The position numbers were made by a program, and so were the translations under genes. A model generated the notes under the pieces. The model saw only the letters and a program-made list of their open reading frames with translations, did not search any database and had not been told where the DNA came from. This document shows, in pieces, positions 56,647 to 64,000 of a stretch of 64,000 nt of DNA. Numbering within the stretch: position 1 is the first letter of the stretch; each line of letters opens with the position of its first letter. Origin of the DNA: an uncultured Clostridia bacterium (GTDB lineage: Bacteria; Bacillota; Clostridia; UBA1381); contig CAKSFT010000005.1 of the NCBI GenBank assembly GCA_934454145.1, positions 124,001 to 188,000 of the forward strand, given 5' to 3'.

Positions 56647-58737
56647 ATGTTTAAAACTTTTGAAACAACACTGGCGGGAAGGCCGCTGGTAATCGAAACA
56701 GGCAAAATGGCAATGCTTGCAAACGGCCACTGCCTTGTTCGCTATGGCGACACCGTTGTCATGGTCAATGTGACAGCCTCGCGCGCGCCCAGGGAAGGCA
56801 TCGACTTTTTCCCTCTCAGCGTAGACTATGAAGAAAAACTTTATTCCGTCGGCAAAATCCCGGGCGGTTATATAAAGCGCGAAGGCAAGCCTTCCGAAAA
56901 AGCAATCCTGACAAGCCGCGTAATCGACAGACCAATCCGCCCTCTCTTCCCTTCGGATTTGAGAAACGACGTTTCTGTCGTTGCGACAGTGCTTTCTGTC
57001 GAACAGGACAACCCCCCGGAGGTTGCGGCAATGATTGGCACCTCCATTGCTCTTTCGATTTCCGACATACCGTGGTACGGCCCAATCGGCGGTGTATGGC
57101 TCGGTCTTGTTGACGGCGAATATGTCATAAACCCGACTGTTTCGCAGCGTGAAAAATCACAGATGCTTGTCACCGTTGCCGGCACAAAGCAGAAGGTTGT
57201 CATGATTGAGGCAGGCGCAAACGAAGTTGAAGAATCCGTCATGATGGAAGGCATCAAATTTGCCCACAAGACAATCATCGAAATCTGCGGATTCATCGAA
57301 GGCATACAAAAAGAAATAGGCAAAGAAAAATTTGAATACGAAGCCCACACCCTAAACAAAGAACTTTGGGATGCAGTCAAAGAAATCGCATACGAAAAAA
57401 TCCAGTATGCACTTGACACCGATGACAAAAATGTCCGTGACGAAAGAATGGGCGTAATCACAGACGAGCTGACAGAAAAGCTTTCGGAACAGTTCCCGAC
57501 AATATCGGAAGAACTGGGAGAAATCCTTTATAAAATGCAAAAAGAAATCGTTCGTGCATGGCTCTATAACGGCAGACGTGTGGACGGCAGAGGGCTGAAC
57601 GAAATCCGTCCCCTTTCGGCAGAGGTTGATTTGCTGCCGAGGACGCACGGCTCGGGTCTTTTCACAAGAGGTCAGACGCAGGTGCTTACCGTTGCGACGC
57701 TTGCTCCGCTTGCAGAAATGCAGAAACTTGACGGCATCGACGAGGACGTCACAAAGAGATATATGCACCACTACAACTTCCCGTCATATTCTGTCGGCGA
57801 AACAAAGCCGTCAAGAGGTCCCGGAAGACGTGAAATCGGTCACGGCGCACTTGCAGAACGTTCGCTTGTGCCTGTGCTCCCGACAGAAGACGAATTTCCG
57901 TATGCCATAAGAACCGTATCAGAAGTTTTAAGCTCAAACGGCTCGACATCACAGGGAAGTGTGTGCGGCTCGACGCTTGCCCTCATGGCTGCCGGCGTGC
58001 CGATTAAGGCGCCTGTTGCGGGCATTTCGTGCGGTCTTATCACCACAGACGAAGGCTTTACAACCATGGTTGACATACAAGGACTGGAAGATTTTTACGG
58101 CGAGATGGACTTCAAGGTTGCCGGCACAAAGAAAGGCATCACATCAATCCAGGTCGACATCAAAAACGACGGTCTGCCTTATGAAGTAATCTGGGAAGCT
58201 CTGACAAAAACACGTGACGCCAGATATCACATAATAGATGACGTACTCTTAAAGACAATCCCGGCAGTGCGCGACCATCTTTCTCCTTATGCGCCAAAGG
58301 TGAGCACAATGCACATCGACCCCGACAAGATTCGTGAAGTTATCGGCCAGGGCGGCAAGGTTATACAAAAAATCGTTGCCGACACAGGCGCAAAGATTGA
58401 CATTGAGGACGACGGCACAATCCATATTTTTGCACTGGATCAGGAATCGGGCGACAATGCAAGAAAAGCAATTGATCTCATAGTCAAAGAACCCGAAGTC
58501 GGGGAAATATATGACGGACTTGTAAAGACAATCACAGCCTTCGGTGCATTTGTCGAGATTCTCCCGGGCAAAGACGGGCTTTGCCATATTTCAAAGCTTG
58601 CAAACAAGCACATAGAAAAAGTTGAAGATGTGGTGAATGTGGGCGAAAGATTTATGGTCAAAGTCATGGATATCGACCCCAAGACAGGCAAAATCAGCCT
58701 TTCCCACAAAGACTTGCTCCCCAACGAACAAGAATAA
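56647..58737 (+). CDS. pnp: Polynucleotide phosphorylase
   Basis: PNPase degrades RNA 3' to 5' with phosphate and is part of RNA turnover complexes. The 696-residue protein has two RNase PH domains (SRVIDRPIRPLFPSDLRNDV in the first; RTHGSGLFTRGQTQVLTVATL and MDFKVAGTKKGITSIQVDIK in the catalytic second), a KH domain (IREVIGQGGKVIQKIV) and an S1 domain (EIYDGLVKTITAFGAFVEIL to GKISLSHKDL). The ATG at 56647 has AAAGGAGAG 5 nt upstream; the longer open frame would translate the leader stem. Confidence 0.98.
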   Translation: MFKTFETTLAGRPLVIETGKMAMLANGHCLVRYGDTVVMVNVTASRAPREGIDFFPLSVDYEEKLYSVGKIPGGYIKREGKPSEKAILTSRVIDRPIRPLFPSDLRNDVSVVATVLSVEQDNPPEVAAMIGTSIALSISDIPWYGPIGGVWLGLVDGEYVINPTVSQREKSQMLVTVAGTKQKVVMIEAGANEVEESVMMEGIKFAHKTIIEICGFIEGIQKEIGKEKFEYEAHTLNKELWDAVKEIAYEKIQYALDTDDKNVRDERMGVITDELTEKLSEQFPTISEELGEILYKMQKEIVRAWLYNGRRVDGRGLNEIRPLSAEVDLLPRTHGSGLFTRGQTQVLTVATLAPLAEMQKLDGIDEDVTKRYMHHYNFPSYSVGETKPSRGPGRREIGHGALAERSLVPVLPTEDEFPYAIRTVSEVLSSNGSTSQGSVCGSTLALMAAGVPIKAPVAGISCGLITTDEGFTTMVDIQGLEDFYGEMDFKVAGTKKGITSIQVDIKNDGLPYEVIWEALTKTRDARYHIIDDVLLKTIPAVRDHLSPYAPKVSTMHIDPDKIREVIGQGGKVIQKIVADTGAKIDIEDDGTIHIFALDQESGDNARKAIDLIVKEPEVGEIYDGLVKTITAFGAFVEILPGKDGLCHISKLANKHIEKVEDVVNVGERFMVKVMDIDPKTGKISLSHKDLLPNEQE

Positions 58738-58777
58738 GATATTTATGCCGCCCGGAAAAATACGTAAGATGCGGTAA

Positions 58778-58823
58778 AAAAAAGATTCCCGGTTCGGCAT
58801 TATACCGACGGGAATCTTTTTAT
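58778..58823 (+). terminator. Intrinsic terminator of pnp
   Basis: AAAAAGATTCCCG and CGGGAATCTTTTT form the stem, with a second inner GTTCGG/CCGA pairing, followed by TTTTTATATA. Confidence 0.9.
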
Positions 58824-58851
58824 ATATGACATTGGGACATGATTATTCCCC

Positions 58852-59078
58852 AAAAAATAGGTAATTGTACAATGTAAATTTTACAATTAGCCACCGCATC
58901 TTTGCGGTAGTATTGGGGATGCCAACCCCTGATTGGTAATCAAAAATGACGACATGTGCGTCATTTTTGGCTGAAACAAAAAGTTTCAACCTTTCGTAAA
59001 GCTAAAATCAGATGGAACTTTTTATTTCGCCCCAAGAATTTTAATTGGAAAACGTTAGTTTTACAATTACCTAAAAAA
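58852..59078 (-). repeat. Palindromic repeat family, full-length copy with intact ends (copy B)
   Basis: A 215-bp element (58858-59072), inverted relative to copy A. On the minus strand it begins AGGTAATTGTAAAACTAACG and ends TTGTACAATTACCTA, so the ends are perfect 11-12 bp inverted repeats (TAGGTAATTGTA). The inner blocks are the same: GAAATAAAAAGTT with AACTTTTTGTTTC, AAAAATGACG with CGTCATTTTT, CCGCAAAGATGCGG, and a right-end GTAAAATTTACATTGTAC hairpin. A6 tracts lie on both sides (58852-58857, 59073-59078). It ends 17 bp before the GH106-like ATG, next to the AAAGGAG site. Confidence 0.9.
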
Positions 59079-59089
59079 GGAGAACTCTT

Positions 59090-62000
59090 ATGAAACAAAA
59101 CAAGACGCTTGATATGAAACTTTTTGAAAATCCGCCAAAAGAATTTCGCGCCGCACCGTTTTGGGCATGGAATGATGTTCTTTCTCCCGATACTCTGCAA
59201 GAGCAGATAAAACACTTCAAGGAAATGGGGTTCGGCGGTTTTCATATTCACGCACGTTCCGGGCTTGCCACCCCATATCTCAAAGAAGATTTTATGGATA
59301 TGGTTTTGCTCTGCAACAAAACCGCCGGGGAATGTGATATGCTTACATACCTTTATGATGAGGACAGGTGGCCGTCGGGTTTTGCCGGCGGATATGTCAC
59401 AAAAAATCCGCGTTATCGTGCCAGAAAATTGCTCCTCACCCAAAAGCCGCTTGAATGTACCGACTCTGAAACCGCCGCTGAAACGGGAGAGCCGTGTTTC
59501 CTTGCGGCATATGATGTTGTGTTGGACAAAGACGGATATCTGGACAGCTATTCGAAAATCGCCCCAGATTCTGACGCCTGCGGCAAAAAATGGTATGCTT
59601 ATCTGACCGCCGACAAACCCGGCCCCAGATATAATAACCAAACCTATGTGGACACGCTTTCAAAAGAAGCAATCTCCGAATTTGTAAACATAACACATGA
59701 AACCTATAAAAAGCATCTCGGCAATGAATTTGGCAAATCGGTAGTGTCGATTTTCACCGACGAACCGCATTTTTCCACACTGAACCGTTTTGGTTTTTCA
59801 CAATCAACAGAAGATGTCACAATCCCGTGGAGCCCGAATATTGAAATGGATTTTGAGAAAAAATACGGCTTTGATATCCTCGCGCATCTCCCGGAACTGT
59901 TTTGGGAAAGCAAGAACAGCGAAAGTTTGCGTGTTCGTTATTGCTTCATTGATTTTATATCAGAACTTTTTGCGGAAAACTACAGCGGCACCATCGGCAA
60001 ATGGTGTGCCGAAAACAATATTGCCATGACAGGGCACCTTTTGGCGGAGGACAGTCTTTATGACCAAAGCATCAACATCGGCGATGCAATGCGCAATTAT
60101 AAATATTTTTCCATCCCCGGCATTGATATGCTTGGCGCATTCCAAAACTTTTCCACGGCAAAACAGGCGCAATCGGTTGCGCGCCAATCCGGCAAGCCCG
60201 GCATAATGTCCGAGCTTTACGGGGTCACAAACTGGGACTTTGACTTCCGTGGCCACAAATTCCACGGCGACTGGCAGGCGGCCCTCGGCGTAACGCTCCG
60301 CGTCCCCCACCTTTCGTGGTATTCCATGCGCGGCGCCGCAAAACGCGACTATCCGGCAAGCATCTCATATCAGTCGCCATGGTACAAGGAATACAGTTAT
60401 GTCGAGGACCATTTCGCACGGCTGAACACCGTGCTCACGCGCGGCAAGCCTGTTGTCCGTGTCGGTGTGATACACCCCGTGGAATCACTTTGGGGACATC
60501 TGGGTCCAAATGATTTGACGGGTGAGGCACAAAAGAAAATCGAAAAACGGTTTTCCGACATCACAAACTGGCTTTTGGAGGCGCTGATTGACTTTGACTA
60601 TATAAATGAATCACTTCTTCCGGAGCAATGCACCGATATTTCCGGGTTGCTTTCTGTGGGAGAGATGCAATATTCAACAGTGATTGTCCCGGCATGCGAA
60701 ACACTGAGAAGCACCACAGTGTCAATCCTCATGCAATTTATAAATGCAGGCGGCAATGTAATCTATGCGGGGAATGCACCGTGCTTTACCGATGCCATCC
60801 CGGGCGGTTCTGCCACGGAGCTTTATTCCATGGCTGTACACTGCCCGTTTGACAAAGAACAAATTGTGACCCTGCTGGAAAAGGACAGAGATGTCAGCAT
60901 ACACACCGCATTAGGCAGCAGAGCCGACAATTTTTTATACAACATGAAAAAGGATTTTGACTGTACATGGCTCTTCATCGCGCACAGCAAAGTATTGTCG
61001 CACAACTGGACAAGGGGCAGTGCATACAATGTCCCCGACCCGGACAATGTTCTGATTACCATAAAAGGTGAGCACACGCCCGTCCTGTACGACACAATCA
61101 CCGGCACGGCAAAGCCAATCCCCTACAAAACCGAGAACTGCAACACGATAATTGAATATACACTTTATGAACAGGACAGTCTGCTGATAAAGCTGGACAA
61201 ATACACCGGCAAAAGCAGTCCTCTGCCTGCTGTGCCCCTCACAGTGTCAGATACGCTTTATCTTACCGAACCGGCACATTATACTCTTTCCGAACCGAAT
61301 GTGTGCCTGCTTGACATTGCGGAATTTTCAATTGATGATGCCGAATTTGAGAAACAGGAGGAAATACTGCGTATAGATGCAAAGGTAAAAGCACAGCTCG
61401 GCTTTGCACATGATGACACCCAGCCATGGGCAATCCATGAGAATCCTTCTAAACACAAGGTTTCCCTGAAGTTTAGGTTCAAAAGCAACATGAATATATC
61501 AGACGCAAAGCTTGCGCTTGAAAATGCAGAAACAGCACAAATAACATTAAACGGCGCGCCCGTTTCCAATTGTACAGACGGATATTTTGCCGACCACGCA
61601 ATAAAAACCGTTTGTCTGCCGGGGATTTGCATCGGCGAAAACGAACTTATTGTTTCTTATCCGGTAAATGAGCGCAGCCACATTGAAGCGCTTTATATAC
61701 TTGGGAATTTCGGCGTGGGTTTGTGCGGAATCCACAAAACTCTCTGTGCGCTCCCCGAAAGGCTTTCCTTCACTTCAATAACACACCAAAAGTTGCCGTT
61801 TTACGGCGCAAACATAACCTATAAAACCAAAATCCGCACACCACATTGCAGTGCACAGATACGCCTGTCCGACTTTAAAGGCGCCGCAGTACGCCTTTTT
61901 GCGGACGGTGTTGACAAAGGCCTGTTTGCTTACTCGCCATACAAAATTACAATCGACGATTTGACGGAAGGCGAACACACACTGGAATTTACGTTTTACG

Positions 62001-62164
62001 GTAATCGATTCAACACCTTTGGATTCCTCCACAATTCCGACGGCGGTCTGTGGTGGTATGGCGAAAACGCCTGGTATTCAAAGGACGCCTCATGGTGCTA
62101 TGAATACAGACTCAAAGAAACCGGAATACTTTCCGGCCCCGTTATAGAAATCACCAAACTGTAA
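59090..62164 (+). CDS. GH106-like alpha-L-rhamnosidase-type glycosidase
   Basis: The 1024-residue protein begins with FRAAPFWAWNDVLSPDTLQEQI, GFGGFHIHARSGLATPYL and YLYDEDRWPSGFAGG, then SIFTDEPHF and GVTNWDFDFRGHKFHGDWQ, the pattern of the large GH106/rhamnosidase-type family. The C-terminal 350 residues are beta-sandwich, galactose-binding-like modules. No signal peptide is present, which fits intracellular oligosaccharide use. Substrate is uncertain, as the family includes many uncharacterised members. AAAGGAG lies 8 nt before the ATG; a full repeat element separates it from the pnp terminator, so its promoter must lie in or before the repeat. Confidence 0.82.
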   Translation: MKQNKTLDMKLFENPPKEFRAAPFWAWNDVLSPDTLQEQIKHFKEMGFGGFHIHARSGLATPYLKEDFMDMVLLCNKTAGECDMLTYLYDEDRWPSGFAGGYVTKNPRYRARKLLLTQKPLECTDSETAAETGEPCFLAAYDVVLDKDGYLDSYSKIAPDSDACGKKWYAYLTADKPGPRYNNQTYVDTLSKEAISEFVNITHETYKKHLGNEFGKSVVSIFTDEPHFSTLNRFGFSQSTEDVTIPWSPNIEMDFEKKYGFDILAHLPELFWESKNSESLRVRYCFIDFISELFAENYSGTIGKWCAENNIAMTGHLLAEDSLYDQSINIGDAMRNYKYFSIPGIDMLGAFQNFSTAKQAQSVARQSGKPGIMSELYGVTNWDFDFRGHKFHGDWQAALGVTLRVPHLSWYSMRGAAKRDYPASISYQSPWYKEYSYVEDHFARLNTVLTRGKPVVRVGVIHPVESLWGHLGPNDLTGEAQKKIEKRFSDITNWLLEALIDFDYINESLLPEQCTDISGLLSVGEMQYSTVIVPACETLRSTTVSILMQFINAGGNVIYAGNAPCFTDAIPGGSATELYSMAVHCPFDKEQIVTLLEKDRDVSIHTALGSRADNFLYNMKKDFDCTWLFIAHSKVLSHNWTRGSAYNVPDPDNVLITIKGEHTPVLYDTITGTAKPIPYKTENCNTIIEYTLYEQDSLLIKLDKYTGKSSPLPAVPLTVSDTLYLTEPAHYTLSEPNVCLLDIAEFSIDDAEFEKQEEILRIDAKVKAQLGFAHDDTQPWAIHENPSKHKVSLKFRFKSNMNISDAKLALENAETAQITLNGAPVSNCTDGYFADHAIKTVCLPGICIGENELIVSYPVNERSHIEALYILGNFGVGLCGIHKTLCALPERLSFTSITHQKLPFYGANITYKTKIRTPHCSAQIRLSDFKGAAVRLFADGVDKGLFAYSPYKITIDDLTEGEHTLEFTFYGNRFNTFGFLHNSDGGLWWYGENAWYSKDASWCYEYRLKETGILSGPVIEITKL

Positions 62165-62167
62165 AAA

Positions 62168-62201
62168 ATGAGCAGCAACACGAACTCATGTTGCTGCTCA
62201 T
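62168..62201 (+). terminator. Intrinsic terminator after the GH106-like gene
   Basis: ATGAGCAGCAACA and TGTTGCTGCTCAT form a perfect 13-bp stem followed by TCTTTTCC; the preceding AAAAA could give some reverse function for the convergent LRR gene. Confidence 0.85.
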
Positions 62202-62266
62202 TCTTTTCCTCATTTCTACCCTTTTTGCGCGGTTATTCATAATTTTCGGTGCGCTGTTATCCGCTT

Positions 62267-63943
62267 TTATTTTATAATTTTAAAATCACATACAGATGAC
62301 ATTTCTCTAAGGCTGTTCCAAATCATAATCTTTGCGCGCGTATAGGGTTTGGTCGGAGTGAATGTAATTTCTCTGTTGGTTTCGCTATATTCACTCGATT
62401 GCTGCATCTCAACAAATTTATCGCCGTCATAAATAGCCAGGATAACGGTTTTGCCGGCAGGTATATTGCACGGTTTGACAACAATTTTGCCGTCATCTGA
62501 ACGTTTTGCGCTTATGCCGTTGATGGTCGTAATACCCACATTGTTTAAATCATCTTTTCCGTCTCCTATTACCTCATCTTTCCAATCAGTTTTGCTTCCG
62601 ATATAATAAACATTTTCTAACCCTGTGCATTCTGCAAATGCTTCCTGACCAATAATCAACACACTGTTCGGAATTGTTATGCTTCTTAATCTTGAGCACT
62701 TATAAAATGTACGATAACCAATCTCTATCACACCGTCCGGAATTCTCACATTTATTAAGCTTGAGCATTCTGAAAACGCGCTGTCACCGATACTCACCAC
62801 ACTGTCGGGGATTGTTACGCTTATTAAGTTTGCGCAATCCGCAAACGCTCCGACAGAAATGCTTGTTACACCGTCCGGGATTGCAAAAAAGGCGCCTGAT
62901 TTTTCTTTGGGGTAACGTATAATCTCTGTTTTTTCTTTGTTGTATAAAACGCCTCCTTCTGAGCAATAAGCGAGATTATCAGAATCAACATTTATGCTTG
63001 CTAAATCAAAACAATTATAAAATACTTCATCACCGATACTTGTAACGTTTTTTGGAATCCTTATGCTTTTTAAGCTGCTGCAGCCGAAAAACGCATGATT
63101 GCCGATACTTACTACACTGTCCGGAATTGTTATGCTTTCTAAGTTCCTGCAACTGTCAAAGGCTCTGCCGGCAATGGTTTTTGTCCTCGGTTTTACAGTG
63201 CACGTACCGGATATACTCTGATTTGCCGCTATAAGGTGATTCTCTATATAGCACACATCCCACCCTGTATGTTCATAAAGATCATACAGACCGGTGTTTT
63301 GAAAAGCATTATCTCCTATGCTTGTCACGCTGTCGGGAAGCGTTACGTCGGTTAGTTTTTTGCACCCGCTGAATGCAAAAGTATCAATTGATTCTACACC
63401 GTCTTGAATTGTAACTTTTATCAGTTCATCACAGCCGGAAAAAGCCTTCTCGCCGATGCTTTTTACACTGCCCGGGATATTCACGCTTGTCAAAGCTTCG
63501 CAATTTACAAACGCATCCATGCCGATACTTTCCACGCCGTCCGGGATATTCACGCTTGTCAGAGCTTTGCAATTTTCAAACGCACCCATACCAATACTTT
63601 TTACGCTGCTTGGAATAGTAACGCTTGTTATTTTATCGCACCAGAAAAATGCATTTTCGCCAATATTTGTCACACCGTCGGAAATCACAACCTTTTCAAG
63701 ATAATTATCAATATTGCTGTTATTTCTCCACGGCGCAATAGAACCCTCTCTGCTATTTGCAGGGTAATTCGGCATATTACCATTGCCGATTATTGTAAGT
63801 GTTTTCGTGCTCTGGTAATATTCATATCTCAGATATTGACCGCATGATCCGTCAATCGGCAGCTCTGTTTCCTCGGCGAATGACGGAAAAGCCGTACACA
63901 AAACCGCCATGAAAACTATAAATACCAAAAATCTCTTTTTCAT
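62267..63943 (-). CDS. Exported BspA-type leucine-rich-repeat protein
   Basis: A signal peptide (MKKRFLVFIVFMAVLCTAFPSFAEE) precedes a short N-terminal domain and about 13 LRR_5 (BspA/TpLRR) units of 23 residues, of the form LTSVNIPDGVESIGMDAFVNCEA. DNA copies of the unit at 63.4-63.6 kb are nearly identical (69-bp period), suggesting recent unit duplication. One unit is interrupted by a 45-residue insert (YCSEGGVLYNKEKTEIIRYP). The C-terminal roughly 100 residues form a beta domain (PAGKTVILAIYDGDKF), with no SLH or sortase signal. Such proteins bind host or bacterial surfaces in gut and oral species. GAGGGG precedes the start. Confidence 0.92.
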   Translation of the reverse strand: MKKRFLVFIVFMAVLCTAFPSFAEETELPIDGSCGQYLRYEYYQSTKTLTIIGNGNMPNYPANSREGSIAPWRNNSNIDNYLEKVVISDGVTNIGENAFFWCDKITSVTIPSSVKSIGMGAFENCKALTSVNIPDGVESIGMDAFVNCEALTSVNIPGSVKSIGEKAFSGCDELIKVTIQDGVESIDTFAFSGCKKLTDVTLPDSVTSIGDNAFQNTGLYDLYEHTGWDVCYIENHLIAANQSISGTCTVKPRTKTIAGRAFDSCRNLESITIPDSVVSIGNHAFFGCSSLKSIRIPKNVTSIGDEVFYNCFDLASINVDSDNLAYCSEGGVLYNKEKTEIIRYPKEKSGAFFAIPDGVTSISVGAFADCANLISVTIPDSVVSIGDSAFSECSSLINVRIPDGVIEIGYRTFYKCSRLRSITIPNSVLIIGQEAFAECTGLENVYYIGSKTDWKDEVIGDGKDDLNNVGITTINGISAKRSDDGKIVVKPCNIPAGKTVILAIYDGDKFVEMQQSSEYSETNREITFTPTKPYTRAKIMIWNSLREMSSVCDFKIIK

Positions 63944-64000
63944 TTTGCACCCCTCTCATATTTTAGTTATTGTTCAATTCATATGCAAATTTCCAAAACA

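Noticed and set aside
1..64000. CRISPR arrays, tRNA/rRNA genes, prophage and insertion sequences
   Set aside because: I found no spaced repeat arrays, no tRNA or rRNA signatures and no transposase, integrase or phage structural genes. The interspersed palindromes do not have the regular repeat-spacer form of CRISPR.

Overview
The window reads as a low- to mid-GC Gram-positive chromosome, most likely a strictly anaerobic member of class Clostridia (Bacillota). The support is an rpmH-rnpA-yidD-yidC-jag cluster, CdaA/CdaR cyclic-di-AMP genes, an AbrB-type regulator, a class III (oxygen-sensitive) ribonucleotide reductase, an SLH-anchored surface protein, frequent TTG/GTG starts with strong AGGAGG sites, and many consensus TTGACA-17-TATAAT promoters. 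Species cannot be given from sequence alone. I see no tRNA or rRNA genes, CRISPR array, phage or transposase gene.

Layout. 1-12.6 kb: housekeeping genes, mostly leftward (truB, alaS, yebC, jag-yidC-yidD-rnpA-rpmH, hslO-cdaR-cdaA), then a rightward LTA-synthase-like gene. 12.7-16.9 kb: a rightward anaerobic deoxyribonucleotide operon, nrdG, nrdD with a C-terminal redoxin domain, and a thioredoxin reductase. 16.9-29.2 kb: accessory carbohydrate region with two FAD oxidoreductases of one family, a leftward operon (GH31, metallophosphoesterase, heparinase II/III-like lyase, GH88) whose products lack signal peptides, an AbrB regulator, and a LysR gene facing a decayed cupin/CMD/aldo-keto reductase module. 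29.6-31 kb: gdhA. 31-47.7 kb: a leftward surface block with a sensor kinase, an OmpR-type regulator, a lone receiver protein, and two giant exported proteins of 2535 and 2165 residues, the second carrying SLH domains. 47.8-54.1 kb: small membrane proteins, a PPP phosphatase, a five-gene cluster of exported proteins (two CAP-like, three small, with an Asn-rich repeat motif), and an unrecognised protein. 54.3-58.7 kb: rightward RNA and translation genes (cca-type nucleotidyltransferase, rpmE, rpsO, pnp). 59-64 kb: a GH106-like glycosidase and an exported leucine-rich-repeat protein.

The most unusual feature is a family of intergenic palindromic repeats. Long copies of about 150-215 bp lie at 4.7, 29.3 and 58.9 kb, a half copy at 18.4 kb, and 30-40 bp hairpin derivatives at 53.2, 54.3 and 56.5 kb. 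Long copies are chains of inverted repeats with matching ends. Several copies are flanked by direct repeats of 6-14 bp that look like target-site duplications. Two copies supply the stop codon of a neighbouring gene. Together this suggests a small non-autonomous mobile element, or a mobilised structured RNA, that is reshaping gene borders in this genome.
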